From Salinirubrum litoreum (lineage in GTDB: Archaea > Halobacteriota > Halobacteria > Halobacteriales > Haloferacaceae), in NCBI RefSeq assembly GCF_020567425.1, contig NZ_JAJCVJ010000001.1:1-64000 (forward strand): a stretch of DNA of 64,000 bases, written 5' to 3'. How positions within the stretch are numbered: the stretch's first letter is position 1; each line of letters begins with the position of its first letter. Position numbers and translations under genes: made by a program. The notes under the pieces are model-generated. The model was given only the letters and a program-made list of their open reading frames with translations, did no database searches and was not told the DNA's origin. This document shows positions 8,575-18,102 of the stretch, piece after piece.

Positions 8575-8922
8575 GTGTCCGGAATCGTCTTCTACGCCAC
8601 CGAGCGTCACGACGCCGTGATCGACTTCTACACCGACCGTCTCGGGGCCGACGTGTGGCTCGAACAGCCCGACTGCACGATCCTGAAACACGACAACCTC
8701 CTGTTCGGTTTCTGCGCCCGGGACCGGACCGACGACTGTGGCATCCTCACGTTCGTCTACGAGGACCGCGAGACGGTCGACGCCGTCCACGCCGATCTGG
8801 CCGACGTGGCCCGGGAGGACCCTTACGAGAACGAGCAGTACGACATCTACCAGTTCTTCGCCGAGGACCCCGACGGTCGGACCGTGGAGGTGCAGGCGTT
8901 TCTGCACCCGGTCGATCTCTGA
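8575..8922 (+). CDS. VOC (glyoxalase/dioxygenase-like) family protein
   Basis: The 115-residue protein has the duplicated beta-alpha-beta-beta-beta fold of the vicinal-oxygen-chelate superfamily: YATERHDAVIDFYTDRLGA at the first module and AEDPDGRTVEVQ at the end of the second. The terminal Glu of EVQ is the usual metal ligand position. Substrate is unknown. It starts with GTG at 8575 and converges with the large bPH2 gene, leaving 6 bases between the two stop codons. Confidence 0.87.
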   Translation: MSGIVFYATERHDAVIDFYTDRLGADVWLEQPDCTILKHDNLLFGFCARDRTDDCGILTFVYEDRETVDAVHADLADVAREDPYENEQYDIYQFFAEDPDGRTVEVQAFLHPVDL

Positions 8923-8928
8923 GTCGAG

Positions 8929-10887
8929 TCACGCGTCGTCCCGAGTCGTCTCTGCGTCGTCGGACGCCTCCTCCCGAGTCGTCTCTGCGTCGTCGGACGC
9001 CTCCTCCCGAGTCGTCTCTGCGTCGTCGGACGCCTCCTCCCGAGTCGTCTCTGCGTCGTCGGACGCCTCCTCCCGAGTCGTCTCTGCGTCGTCGGACGCC
9101 TCCTCACCGTCTTCGGACTCGTCGTCCGACTCGACCGTCGACCCGAAGACGAAGCCGCCCCCGTGCTCCTCGCCCGTCTCGTCCGATGCACCGTTCTTCG
9201 ACGTCGTGTCCTCGCTCTCGGAGTCTCTCTCCGACTCCGACGCGTCGGACTCTGCCGGCGACTCCGACTCCGACGCTGCGGACTCTGACCCCGACGCTGC
9301 GGACTCTGACCCCGACGCTGCGACCGACTCTCCGTCGGTCGTCACGGCGGCGGTCTGTGCCGAGTCATCCGATTTCTCGGTGGTTTGCTCCGCAGCGACC
9401 GACTCGGCGATCATCGACTGGCGTGGTCGCCGCGTCCGCCGCCGTGCCACCGCGACACGGAGGCGCTCTGCGAGTTCGTCCCGCAGGTCGTCGGCGTCGT
9501 CGCGTTCGATGTCGACCGCCGCCGCGTCCCGACCGAGGATCGACAACGACCCCGCCGTGTCGACCGTCACGGTCGCCACCCGCCAGCGTCGCTGGAAGAT
9601 CGTCCGGGAGTCGATCACCGTCTGTACCCGGTAGTACGGCACGATCTTGATCTCGCGGTTCCAGACGCCGTTGCGCGTCACGACGTGGTCGTCGCCGAGC
9701 CAGTAGCCGCGATGCTTCCACTTCAGGTGTGCCGCGACCGGAAGCAGGGGCAGACCGACCGCAGTCGCGTACCACGGCAGCGGTTGCGGGACGACGACGT
9801 TCACGGCGTACAGCACGCCGGTCAGCACCCCGAGAGCGATCAGATACCGCATCGCGTAGCGACGCCGGATCCGCTTCGGTGGGCGACGGAACTCGGGGTC
9901 GCCGAACGCCTCGATCTCGTTCGCCAGTTCCACGACTCGCTCTCTGCTGGCGAGTGGGACCGCCGCCTCCGACCCGCGAGCGGTCCCGTCCTGGCCGCCG
10001 CCGGAGTAGCCCGCCGTCTCGATCTGGAGCGTCGCGTAGCCGAAGTAGCGCTTCAGCGGGTTGTCCGTCACCGTCAGCGTCTGGATCTTGTCCAGCGGGA
10101 TCGACCCGTCGTATCGCTGGAGCAGTCCGCGTTCGTACTGCAACTCCTCGTCGGTCCGGGTCAGCCGGAAGCCGTAGTAGTTGAGGACGGCGACGACCGC
10201 ACTCGCCAGCCACGAGAAGAGGAGGACGCCGACGACCAGCACCGCGATCCCGGCGATCCCGAGCAGGGTCGCGGTGTCGTCCGGAAGCATCTGCGGGACG
10301 AACGGGACCGACCCCGACAGCAGGAAGAGGAGCAGCCCCGGCACCCGGAGGTCGAACGACAACAGGCCGACCAGTGCGAGCTCCCAGTCTGCCAGCGCGA
10401 ACAGTTCTTCTTCTTCGGGTTCTGGCACCGGCTCTCCCTCGTCGGTCGTCCCGCGCTTCAGTCGGGCGATCTCCGACTGGAGTCGTTTGGCCTCCTCGAA
10501 GGTGACGTACCGCAGAGAGCCTTCGGTCTGGCCGCCGCCGGCCGTCTCGAAGTCCACCGCCGCGATCCCCAGCACGCGCTGTGCGACGTTCCGACTGATG
10601 TCGACGTTCTGGATGCGACGCAGCGGAATCTCGCGGTTCCGGCGGGAGAACACCCCCGACCGCACGTCGAAGGTGTCGCTCGTCAGTTCGTAGTCGAACC
10701 GCCGGAAGTACGCCACCTCGTAGCCGACGACCGTGAGCACGGCGAGACCGAGAATCCCGACCGACGCGAGGGGGCCGAGCGGCCCGAGAAACGACGAGGT
10801 CGAGAAGAGGACAAAGGCGAGCGTGAAGACGAGACTGATACCGCGCTGGACCGCCCGGTACGGGATCGACAGCGGGGCGAGTCTCAT
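8929..10887 (-). CDS. Multi-domain bPH2 (YdbT-like) membrane protein with repetitive acidic tail
   Basis: The 652-residue protein has three bacterial-PH-like (bPH2) modules interleaved with paired membrane helices (about residues 15-55, 185-235 and 345-385), the YdbT architecture. Each module shows an [12 protein letters not shown]- or [11 protein letters not shown]-type strand. The last ~160 residues are a disordered Asp/Glu/Ser/Thr tail ending in five near-identical 11-residue units ([11 protein letters not shown]). Function is unknown; such proteins are inner-membrane and in some bacteria are linked to resistance to antimicrobial peptides or stress. Its ATG overlaps the upstream partner's stop by 4 bases (ATGA), so the two are translationally coupled. 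Confidence 0.88.
   Translation of the reverse strand: MRLAPLSIPYRAVQRGISLVFTLAFVLFSTSSFLGPLGPLASVGILGLAVLTVVGYEVAYFRRFDYELTSDTFDVRSGVFSRRNREIPLRRIQNVDISRNVAQRVLGIAAVDFETAGGGQTEGSLRYVTFEEAKRLQSEIARLKRGTTDEGEPVPEPEEEELFALADWELALVGLLSFDLRVPGLLLFLLSGSVPFVPQMLPDDTATLLGIAGIAVLVVGVLLFSWLASAVVAVLNYYGFRLTRTDEELQYERGLLQRYDGSIPLDKIQTLTVTDNPLKRYFGYATLQIETAGYSGGGQDGTARGSEAAVPLASRERVVELANEIEAFGDPEFRRPPKRIRRRYAMRYLIALGVLTGVLYAVNVVVPQPLPWYATAVGLPLLPVAAHLKWKHRGYWLGDDHVVTRNGVWNREIKIVPYYRVQTVIDSRTIFQRRWRVATVTVDTAGSLSILGRDAAAVDIERDDADDLRDELAERLRVAVARRRTRRPRQSMIAESVAAEQTTEKSDDSAQTAAVTTDGESVAASGSESAASGSESAASESESPAESDASESERDSESEDTTSKNGASDETGEEHGGGFVFGSTVESDDESEDGEEASDDAETTREEASDDAETTREEASDDAETTREEASDDAETTREEASDDAETTRDDA
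8941..9105. repeat. Five tandem 33-bp repeats inside the bPH2 gene's 3' end
   Basis: The unit beginning CCGAGTCGTCTCTGCGTCGT recurs at 8941, 8974, 9007, 9040 and 9073 with virtually no change at DNA level. It encodes an in-frame 11-residue repeat in the acidic tail. The near-identity of codons indicates recent expansion by slippage or unequal recombination. Confidence 0.95.
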
Positions 10888-11354
10888 ACCGCGTCCTCAC
10901 CTTCGGCGCGGATGGCGAGCCGTTTCAGTCGCTCCTGGAGGTCCTCGGAGCCGTCCGGCGTCAGGCCGGGGATCGACACGTCCGCACCCCGCGACCCGGC
11001 GGTGTAGACGACGGTACTCGCCAGTCCGGCGACCCGTTCGAGTGGGCCGCGCGAGGAGTCGACGTGCTGGATGCGGACGAACGGGACGACGGTCCGGACG
11101 CGGGTGAACACGCCGCGCTCCAGATAGATTGAGTCGTCCCGGATCTCGTAGCCCCACAGCCGATAGCGTAGGACCGCGAGCGTGACGAACAACAGTGCGA
11201 AGACACCGAAGACGCTGCCACCGGCGACCGCCGGCCTGATCTGGAGAACCGGTGCGAAGCGGAACACGCCGAACGCGATCACGCCGAGGAGCGCCGCGAA
11301 GAGAATCGCCCGTGCGATCCAGAGGAGGCGAATCCGTGGATGGAGTCGGTTCAC
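10884..11354 (-). CDS. bPH2 domain (YdbS-like) membrane protein
   Basis: This 156-residue protein has two membrane helices (about residues 12-65) followed by one bPH2 domain with the strand [18 protein letters not shown]. It is the usual small partner encoded directly before a YdbT-like protein. The start is GTG at 11354 ([12 protein letters not shown]); a nearby ATG is out of frame. The 4-base ATGA overlap with the following gene argues that the two form a complex. Confidence 0.87.
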   Translation of the reverse strand: MNRLHPRIRLLWIARAILFAALLGVIAFGVFRFAPVLQIRPAVAGGSVFGVFALLFVTLAVLRYRLWGYEIRDDSIYLERGVFTRVRTVVPFVRIQHVDSSRGPLERVAGLASTVVYTAGSRGADVSIPGLTPDGSEDLQERLKRLAIRAEGEDAV

Positions 11355-11461
11355 CGAGGACCCTCCGTGAAGCCCGTCTGCATACGCCGAGGTTCGACCG
11401 CCCTCCGGGTAAGTATCCCGGTGTCGTGGTGAGGGAGTGTTCGCCGTCCCCAGGCAGTCGG

Positions 11462-11797
11462 TCAGGAGGCGTACAACTCTCGCACCAGCAGCGCCGCGCC
11501 GACGACGAACAGGCCGAGTGCCCACAGCCCGTCGCCTTCGTACACCCGGAGCGCGCCCCACAGGGCGACACCGACGTAGAACGCGACCCGGAACCGCGTC
11601 GTGTCCATCTCGTCGCGCAAGGTGCCGTAGGCGACCACGCTGACGACGTACAGCGAGATCAACGCGCTCGGCGCGGCGGCCAACCCCTGCGTCGACAGTT
11701 GGCTGATCGCCCCGGCCGCGACCACGCCGACCAACACGAGCGCCAGCACTCTGACGATCTGTTGGGTTCGCGTCGGGCCGTCGTCGCTCTCACTCAT
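11462..11797 (-). CDS. Small membrane protein, unknown
   Basis: The 111-residue protein has a charged N-terminus and four predicted membrane helices, with no recognised motif. It lies 28 bases after the Gfo/Idh/MocA gene on the same strand and may be the last gene of that transcript. No homology is recognised. Confidence 0.7.
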   Translation of the reverse strand: MSESDDGPTRTQQIVRVLALVLVGVVAAGAISQLSTQGLAAAPSALISLYVVSVVAYGTLRDEMDTTRFRVAFYVGVALWGALRVYEGDGLWALGLFVVGAALLVRELYAS

Positions 11798-11825
11798 GAG
11801 TCACTCTCCCGTCGGATCGTGCCGA

Positions 11826-12926
11826 TCATCGGTCCCACTCCGTCTCGGCTGCGGTCGATCCCGTCAGTTCGACAGCCGCTCCCGACTCGGCCGAGCGATA
11901 GATGGCGTCGATCACACGCTGGACCGCCAATCCCTGTTCGACCGTGTTCCGTCCCGGATGCTCGTCGCTTCGGATCGCCTCGACGAACGCACGCTGTTCG
12001 TCGCGGTGCGGGTCCGAGGGGCGCGTCTCGATGTCGGTGTCGGCGAGGTGGTTGCCCCCGTCCCTGCTCGCTTCGTACAGCCTCAGATCGCCGGAACTGC
12101 GGTCGAGGCGCGCGCCGCCCTCGGTGCCGTCGAGGTGGTAGGTCTCGTTCTCCTCGCGGTTGGTCGCCCACGCCACGTCCAGCGAGACGGTCGTCCCGTC
12201 GGCACACCGGAGGAAGGCGGTCGCCGAGTCCTCCACGTCGAAGTCGCCGGGACCGGTGTCTTCGCCCCACATGTGGATCCAGGCGTAGTCCTCGTCGGTC
12301 CCGAACGTCTGGCGCGTGACGCCCGACACCTCCTCGATCTCCGGAAAGTCGAGGAAGTGCATGGCGAGGTCGATCGCGTGGACGCCGATGTCGACGAGTG
12401 CGCCGCCGCCGGCCACGTCCTTCGAGGTGAACCACGAACCGCGTCCGGGAATCCCGCGTCGTCGGAGGTAGTTCGCGTCCACGTGTGTCAGATTCCCGAA
12501 TCTGCCCTGCTGGACGTACTCCGCGAGCACCTCGACCGGGTTCCGGAACCGGTTGTTGAACCCGACCATGCAGAACGCCTCGGAGTCGCGGGCCGCCTCG
12601 GCGATGCGCTCTGCGCTCGCCAGGTCGTGTGCCAGCGGCTTCTCGACGAGGACGTGCGTGTCGGCGTCGAGGGCGGTGACGGCGTATGGTTCGTGGAACC
12701 GGTTCGGCGTCGTGACGATGATCGCGTCGGCGTCGGCCACGAGTCTCGTCGCGTCGTCGTACTCCGCACAGTCGTACGCCGAGGCGAACCGCGCCCGTGC
12801 CTCCGGGTCCACGTCCATCCCGCCGACGAGGTCCACGCCGTCGGTCAGCGCGAGTTTGTCGGCGTGGTGTTGGCCGATGTTGCCGAGTCCGACGATACCG
12901 ATCCGGACCGGCGGTGTCGTAGTCAT
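11826..12926 (-). CDS. Gfo/Idh/MocA-family NAD(P)-dependent dehydrogenase
   Basis: The 366-residue protein has an N-terminal Rossmann domain with GIVGLGNIGQHHA (about residues 10-22), the EKPLAHD motif typical of the family and a C-terminal alpha/beta domain with GGGALVDIGVHAIDLA, which carries the catalytic-region His. Relatives oxidise sugars, sugar acids or inositols (glucose-fructose oxidoreductase, inositol 2-dehydrogenase). It follows the ABC importer on the same strand after a 178-base gap, so the natural guess is a dehydrogenase for the imported sugar or polyol; that link is inference. Confidence 0.9.
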   Translation of the reverse strand: MTTTPPVRIGIVGLGNIGQHHADKLALTDGVDLVGGMDVDPEARARFASAYDCAEYDDATRLVADADAIIVTTPNRFHEPYAVTALDADTHVLVEKPLAHDLASAERIAEAARDSEAFCMVGFNNRFRNPVEVLAEYVQQGRFGNLTHVDANYLRRRGIPGRGSWFTSKDVAGGGALVDIGVHAIDLAMHFLDFPEIEEVSGVTRQTFGTDEDYAWIHMWGEDTGPGDFDVEDSATAFLRCADGTTVSLDVAWATNREENETYHLDGTEGGARLDRSSGDLRLYEASRDGGNHLADTDIETRPSDPHRDEQRAFVEAIRSDEHPGRNTVEQGLAVQRVIDAIYRSAESGAAVELTGSTAAETEWDR

Positions 12927-13104
12927 GGCTCCGGGTTTCGCGCATCGGGGCAAAAGCCTCACGTTCCGAGCACCGCCTGCGGTCGCTCTGGTCGTCGGTT
13001 CCAGTAGGCGAACGCGGCGTCGTCACCGCCAGAGTCACGCGGAGTCGACACTCCGAGGTCGGTGCGGTGACGTCGCGAAGAATCGGGGGGTGATCGGCGA
13101 CCGA

Positions 13105-13308
13105 TCAGTAGAGCTGTTCTTCCCGCTCCTGTCGCTCTTCTTCCTTCTCCTTCTCCTCTTTGAGCCTGCGCCGGCCCCGGAGGAACTGCGCGGTCTTCGG
13201 GACGATCTTGTTCTTCAGGTCGAGCAGGAACGACACGATGCCGTACGCCCAGAAGAAGAACAGGACTGTGTACAGCGCGAGCACGAGGAGCGGATCGGGC
13301 GTTGCCAT
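13105..13308 (-). CDS. 67-aa single-pass membrane protein in the ABC importer operon
   Basis: This 67-residue protein has one long hydrophobic helix (LLVLALYTVLFFFWAYGIVSF) and an extremely charged, coiled-coil-prone C-terminus rich in Lys, Glu and Arg. It begins 27 bases after the ATPase stop on the same strand, so it is very likely co-transcribed with the importer. No standard importer subunit has this form; it could be an accessory or stability factor. Function is unassigned. Confidence 0.75.
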   Translation of the reverse strand: MATPDPLLVLALYTVLFFFWAYGIVSFLLDLKNKIVPKTAQFLRGRRRLKEEKEKEEERQEREEQLY

Positions 13309-13335
13309 GCGAAGAAGTTGCGGTCGGGGGGTTGT

Positions 13336-14517
13336 CTAGTCGTCGCTCTCTGCTTCGGTGCCGCTACTGGTCTCGGCGCGGGCCGCGCTGGTGATGCCGT
13401 GGTGGATCGCCTGGCCCGACGAACTGTCGAACAGGTGGATCCGCGACCGGTCGAGGACGACGTCCATCGACTGGTCCTCACTGATGTCGTAGTCCGGCGC
13501 GACGCTCATCAGCAACTGGTCGTTCGAGGCAGTCTGGTCGAGGCTGGTGTCGGCGTCCTCGGTGAGCATCAGGTAGACGAAGATCTCGTCACCCATCGGC
13601 TCCAGCACGTCGGTCTTCGCGTCGATGGTCATCGACGGGTCCGGCAGCGACCGGCCGTCGTTCTCGGGGTACACGTCCTCCGGCCGGATGCCGAGCGTGA
13701 CATCCTGGCCGACCTCGACGCCGATCTGTGCCGGATCGAACTCGATGTCGAAGTTCTTCGAGGTCCAGCCGTTCTCCGTCACCTCGCCGTCGATGAAGTT
13801 CATCGACGGCGACCCGATGAAGCCCGCGACGAACAGGTTCTTCGGTTCGTTGTAGCAGGTCAGCGGCGGGTCGATCTGCTGGAGCTGTCCGGAGTCGATG
13901 ACGGCGATCCGGTCGGACATCGTCATCGCCTCCGCCTGGTCGTGGGTCACGTAGACGATGGTGGTGTCCAGTTCCTTGTGCAGGCGCTGGAGTTCCGTCC
14001 GCATGTGGACCCGCAGTTTGGCGTCGAGGTTCGCCAGCGGCTCGTCCATCAGGAACACTTCGGGGTTCCGGACGATCGCACGCGCGATGGCGACGCGCTG
14101 GCGCTGGCCGCCGGACATCTCGTCGGGCATCCGGTCGAGCATCCCCTCCAACTGGACGATCTCGGAGGCGCGGTTGACCCGACGCTCGATCTCCTCGTCG
14201 TCGTAGTCCCGCAGGCGCAGGCCGAACGAGATGTTGTCGAAGACGTCCATGTGCGGGAACAGCGCGATGTTCTGGAACACCATCGCTACCCCGCGATCTT
14301 TCGGCGGTAGGTTCGTCACGTCACGGCCCGCGATGGAGACAGTCCCCTCGGTGGGGATGGTCAGCCCCGCGATCGTCTCCATCGTCGTCGACTTCCCACA
14401 GCCCGAGGGACCGACGAGACAGACGAACTCGCCGTCCTGGATGTGCAGGTTCATGTCGTCGACAGCCGTTACGTCGTCGTATCGTTTCACCACGTGTTCG
14501 AGTTTTACGTCTCCCAT
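13336..14517 (-). CDS. Sugar-type ABC transporter ATP-binding protein (MalK/UgpC class)
   Basis: The 393-residue ATPase has Walker A GPSGCGKST (residues 36-44), signature MSGGQRQR, Walker B VFLMDEPLANLD and the H-loop VTHDQAEA. A C-terminal ~130-residue MalK-type regulatory OB (TOBE) region follows, containing GIRPEDVY. It would energise import through the two permeases encoded directly upstream. The stop of the MalG-like permease lies 4 bases before its ATG. An acidic C-terminal tail is added, as usual in haloarchaea. Confidence 0.95.
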   Translation of the reverse strand: MGDVKLEHVVKRYDDVTAVDDMNLHIQDGEFVCLVGPSGCGKSTTMETIAGLTIPTEGTVSIAGRDVTNLPPKDRGVAMVFQNIALFPHMDVFDNISFGLRLRDYDDEEIERRVNRASEIVQLEGMLDRMPDEMSGGQRQRVAIARAIVRNPEVFLMDEPLANLDAKLRVHMRTELQRLHKELDTTIVYVTHDQAEAMTMSDRIAVIDSGQLQQIDPPLTCYNEPKNLFVAGFIGSPSMNFIDGEVTENGWTSKNFDIEFDPAQIGVEVGQDVTLGIRPEDVYPENDGRSLPDPSMTIDAKTDVLEPMGDEIFVYLMLTEDADTSLDQTASNDQLLMSVAPDYDISEDQSMDVVLDRSRIHLFDSSSGQAIHHGITSAARAETSSGTEAESDD

Positions 14518-14521
14518 TGTC

Positions 14522-15490
14522 TTACTCCTTGAGTGCTCCGGCGGTCAGTCCGCTCACGATCTTCTCCTGTGCGATGATGACGAGGATCGCCACGGGCAGG
14601 ACGCCCACGATACTGGCGGCCGCCATCAGGTTGTACGGCGTCGAGAACTGCCCCTGGTAGTCCAGGATGCCCGCCACGATGGGGGCCCAGTTCTCCACCG
14701 AGCCGTCGTTCATCAGGAACGAGAAGAAGAACTCGTTGTACACCGCGATGAACGTCAGCACGCCCGCCGTCGCCACACCGGGTGCCGACAGCGGCACGAT
14801 GACCCGGAACAGCGCGCCGAGCCGGGTCGTCCCTTCGATCCGTGCGGCGTCCTCCAGCCCGTCCGGGATCTGGCCGTAGAACGTCGTCAGGATGAAGATG
14901 GACAGCGGCATGAACAGCGCGCTGAACGGGAGGATCATCGCCCCCGGCGTGTTGTACAGCTGCGGCGGTGCGAGCATCGACCCGCCGCCCAGCGGGATAC
15001 CGATGTTCCCGTTGAACAGGTTGAACAGCGGCAGGAAGAACGCCGCCGGCGGGAAGTACGAGATCGCCAGGATCCCCAGCATGAACAGGCTCTTGCCGGG
15101 GAACCGCAGGCGACCGAACACGTAGCCCGCGAGACTCGCCAGCAGGAGGACGATCACCGTCGTCCCGATGCCGAGCACGAAGCTGTTGAACATATAGAGG
15201 TGGAACGGCACCTGCTGGAACACGTCCACGAACACCATCACGTCGAACCCTTTCGGGAAGAACGTGAGGTTCTGCATCGCGTTCAGCGGCGTGAGCGCGA
15301 TGATGAGCAGCCAGTAGAACGGGAACAGCGTCGTCACGAGGAAGAACGCCGTCACGACGTAGAACAGCGCCTGGTAGACGCGCTCGGGGCTCTGGATCGA
15401 CTGATCGACCCAGCGACCCAGCGGCCCACGGACGAGTTCTGCGTCTTCCCCGCTACCGATTCCGCTCCCGCGTTGTTGTTCACTTGCCAT
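14522..15490 (-). CDS. ABC sugar transporter permease (MalG class)
   Basis: The 322-residue protein has six membrane helices and the EAA-type loop that contacts the ATPase (AARIEGTTRLGALFRVIVPL followed by SAPG). It belongs to the binding-protein-dependent CUT1 group for oligosaccharides or polyols. Its start codon directly abuts the stop of the MalF-like permease gene, so translation is coupled. Confidence 0.93.
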   Translation of the reverse strand: MASEQQRGSGIGSGEDAELVRGPLGRWVDQSIQSPERVYQALFYVVTAFFLVTTLFPFYWLLIIALTPLNAMQNLTFFPKGFDVMVFVDVFQQVPFHLYMFNSFVLGIGTTVIVLLLASLAGYVFGRLRFPGKSLFMLGILAISYFPPAAFFLPLFNLFNGNIGIPLGGGSMLAPPQLYNTPGAMILPFSALFMPLSIFILTTFYGQIPDGLEDAARIEGTTRLGALFRVIVPLSAPGVATAGVLTFIAVYNEFFFSFLMNDGSVENWAPIVAGILDYQGQFSTPYNLMAAASIVGVLPVAILVIIAQEKIVSGLTAGALKE

Positions 15491-16504
15491 CTAGAATCCC
15501 CCCTCCGCGTCGGCGAACTTGACGATGTACACCGACACCACGACTGCGATGATCCCCGCCGTCACGAAGGCCACCGTCGCCGACGTGCCGATGAGTCGGT
15601 TGTTGAAGCTCGTCACGACGAGACAGGACAGCGACGGCACCGTCGTACACGACGAGACCGTCTCGATCATCCCGTAGACGCGCATCGCCTGGATGGTGCG
15701 GAACAGCATCGCGACGAGCACCGTCGGGAGGATGAGCGGGAACGTGATGATCTTGAACTGCTGCCACTTCGACGCGCCCGCGACACGAGCCACGTCGTAC
15801 AGACCACGGTCGATGCTCTGGAGGCCTGCGAGGATGAGCAGGGCCATGAACGCCGAGGTCTTCCAGATGTCCCCGATGATCACGATGATCGTCGAGTCGA
15901 TGGAGTTGACCAGCGGCGTGAAGCTCATCCCGAGTCCGTTGAGGAACGCGGGGTTCTCCGAGGTCCCGACGAGGAAACCGATCCCCGGCTGGAACAGCAG
16001 GTAGAAGATCATCCCCTGGATGACGATGGGCACCGCCCACGGGATGATGATCGCGACACGAACCCAGCGTCGACCACGGAAGTCCTGGTCCAGCACCAGC
16101 GCCTGCCCGAAGCCGATGATCGTCTCGAAGAAGACGCTCACGCCCGTGATGATCAGCGTCACCGTCAGCGCGCTCCCGAAGAAGGCGTCGATCGTCAACG
16201 CCTCCGGCAGGAACGGCGACGGCAGGATCGCCGTCCGCTGGCCCGTCATCAGGGCCACGTAGTTCTCGATCCCGACGAAGGACCCGAGCTGTTCCGCCCC
16301 TCCGGCGTTGTCCGCGAACAGGGACATCCGGAAGGTACTCAGTAGGGGCCAGACCGCGATCACCGCCAGTAACAGCAGCGCTGGAGCCATCAGCAAGTAC
16401 GCGAACTTCGTCTCGCTGAGGTTCTCCATCCAGCGTACGAGCGACACGTACGGCCCGGATTTGGTGCTGTCTCGCACCGACCCCGATTCTTGTTCAGTAG
16501 CCAT
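15491..16504 (-). CDS. ABC sugar transporter permease (MalF class)
   Basis: The 337-residue permease has a cytoplasmic N-terminus and membrane helices ending in an EAA loop (ARVAGASKWQQFKIITFPLI). An extracytoplasmic loop region around residues 75-110 is typical of MalF-like subunits. The ATG at 16504 is preferred; a TTG two codons earlier is possible. It follows the binding-protein gene by 40 bases. Confidence 0.92.
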   Translation of the reverse strand: MATEQESGSVRDSTKSGPYVSLVRWMENLSETKFAYLLMAPALLLLAVIAVWPLLSTFRMSLFADNAGGAEQLGSFVGIENYVALMTGQRTAILPSPFLPEALTIDAFFGSALTVTLIITGVSVFFETIIGFGQALVLDQDFRGRRWVRVAIIIPWAVPIVIQGMIFYLLFQPGIGFLVGTSENPAFLNGLGMSFTPLVNSIDSTIIVIIGDIWKTSAFMALLILAGLQSIDRGLYDVARVAGASKWQQFKIITFPLILPTVLVAMLFRTIQAMRVYGMIETVSSCTTVPSLSCLVVTSFNNRLIGTSATVAFVTAGIIAVVVSVYIVKFADAEGGF

Positions 16505-16544
16505 TGTCAAGTGGTAACGTGAGTGGAGGAACTTAGTCCTTTGC

Positions 16545-18035
16545 TCAGCCGGACTCTTCGATCGACTCGAGCGAAGACTTCAGACTGCTCATCGCGTCCT
16601 CCGGGCTCTTCTGCTGGGCGTACGCGGCGTTGACTTCCGATGCGATCTGGTCGGACTGCTGGCCCCAGACGGTCGTGACCGGGCGGGGCACCGCGTTCTC
16701 GCCGGCGATGCGGAGCGTGTCGATGTAGCGACCGATGATCGGGACGTTCTGTGCGCGGTCGGACTCGAAGAGGTCGGGCCGCGGCGGCAGCCACCCGATC
16801 TCCTCCAACGCGAGCAGCTGGACGGCTTCGGACTTCATGGCGTTGAGGACGTGGTACGCGGCGGACTTCTGCTCTGCCGGCGCGTTCGGGTTGATGACGG
16901 CGTGCCAGCCACCGAGGGCACTGCTCGTGCCGCCGAGTCCCTCGTAGGGGCTCTCGCTCTCGGGGACTGCGTACGGGATCGGCATCGTACCGAAGTCCTC
17001 GCCGAAGGCGTCGTCGGCACCGTTGATCGGGATCGAGTACGGCCAGTTACGGTTGGCGACCGCGTTCCCGTTCGTGAACGGCTGGCGGGACGGTTCCTCG
17101 GTCCACTGGAGCACGGCCTCGGGGGAGATCTTCTGGTACTCGTCCATCGCGAACTCGTCGTCCGAGCCGTTGATGAACGTCCGGACCATCCGGATCGAGT
17201 CGATGACCTGCTGTTCGTCCACGGTGACGGGGCGGTCCCCGACCGGGCCGAAGAGGTTCTCGCGGCCACCGAAGTACGCGCCACCCCACGAGGACATGAA
17301 CTCGTTGAAGTCACAGCACGAGAGGCCCTCGTAGATGTTAGCCTGGAAGGTGAAGCCGTAGTCGGTGCCGGCCTCGTCCTGTGCGTCGGCCGTCGCCTGC
17401 GAGAACTCGGACCACGTGATCGGCTCGGTGGCCCAGTTGTTGCTCTCCGGGCTGTAGCCGGCCGCCTCGTACACGTCCTTCCGGTACTGCATGACCGGGA
17501 AGTCCGGGAACATCGGCATCCCGAACAGGTCACCCTCCGTGTTGGAGACGGTGTCGACGCTGGCACCGAAGTAGTTGTCCTGGATGTCGCTGACGAAGTC
17601 GCTCGGCATCTGCTGGGAGAAGTTGACCAGCTGACCGCGAGCGATGAACGGAATCGTCCACCCGCTGTCCATCAGCAGCAGCGTCGGACTCTCCTGGCCC
17701 GCGTCCAGAAGTTGCGTGTACTGGTTCTGGCGGTCGTCGGAGATGAACGAGCCGGCCAGCACTTCCAGCGAGATGTTCTCCGGCAGTCCCTCTTCGTAGA
17801 GGAGTTCCTGCACCTGGTCAGCGATACCGGCGAGCCGGTCGTCGGCCGCGAACTGCACCGTGATGTCGCCGTCCGGCACGGAGGTGTCGATCTGCTCGTC
17901 TGCGCCACCGCCGCCGTCGTTCGTGACACAGCCCGCGAGTCCGGCCGTGATGCCGGAGACGCCTGCTGCCTTCACGAACGTCCGACGCGAGACGTTGGAC
18001 CGACGCTTCCTGTCGTGTGAGTCAGTATCAACCAT
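16545..18035 (-). CDS. TAT-exported lipoprotein, sugar-type ABC substrate-binding protein
   Basis: The 496-residue binding protein has a twin-arginine signal (SRRTFVKAAG, RR at 17-18) and a lipobox LAGC with Cys36 as the lipidation site. This gives the usual haloarchaeal extracellular, membrane-anchored solute receptor. The mature part is of the family-1 (MalE-like) extracellular solute-binding type. It heads the importer operon: binding protein, two permeases, ATPase, small membrane protein. The ligand cannot be read from sequence; a sugar or polyol is likely. The start at MVDTDSHD has a TATA box about 30 bases upstream. Confidence 0.93.
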   Translation of the reverse strand: MVDTDSHDRKRRSNVSRRTFVKAAGVSGITAGLAGCVTNDGGGGADEQIDTSVPDGDITVQFAADDRLAGIADQVQELLYEEGLPENISLEVLAGSFISDDRQNQYTQLLDAGQESPTLLLMDSGWTIPFIARGQLVNFSQQMPSDFVSDIQDNYFGASVDTVSNTEGDLFGMPMFPDFPVMQYRKDVYEAAGYSPESNNWATEPITWSEFSQATADAQDEAGTDYGFTFQANIYEGLSCCDFNEFMSSWGGAYFGGRENLFGPVGDRPVTVDEQQVIDSIRMVRTFINGSDDEFAMDEYQKISPEAVLQWTEEPSRQPFTNGNAVANRNWPYSIPINGADDAFGEDFGTMPIPYAVPESESPYEGLGGTSSALGGWHAVINPNAPAEQKSAAYHVLNAMKSEAVQLLALEEIGWLPPRPDLFESDRAQNVPIIGRYIDTLRIAGENAVPRPVTTVWGQQSDQIASEVNAAYAQQKSPEDAMSSLKSSLESIEESG

Positions 18036-18060
18036 TACAGTTGGGACAGTTAGCACACTG

Positions 18061-18070
18061 CTTATTTATA
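18061..18070 (-). promoter_or_regulatory. TATA box of the ABC importer operon
   Basis: On the minus strand the sequence reads TATAAATAAG, preceded by a purine-rich BRE-like CCGAAAG. It lies about 30 bases upstream of the binding-protein ATG, predicting an almost leaderless transcript. Confidence 0.75.
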
Positions 18071-18085
18071 CTTTCGGTAATTGTT

Positions 18086-18102
18086 ACTACCCCTGTTGTA
18101 GT
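18086..18102. promoter_or_regulatory. Inverted repeat upstream of the importer TATA box (candidate operator)
   Basis: ACTAC-N7-GTAGT forms a perfect inverted repeat directly upstream of the BRE/TATA of the ABC operon, a typical place for an archaeal activator site. It resembles but does not match the published TrmB-type TACT-N7/8-GAGTA motif. The cognate regulator is unknown. Confidence 0.45.
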
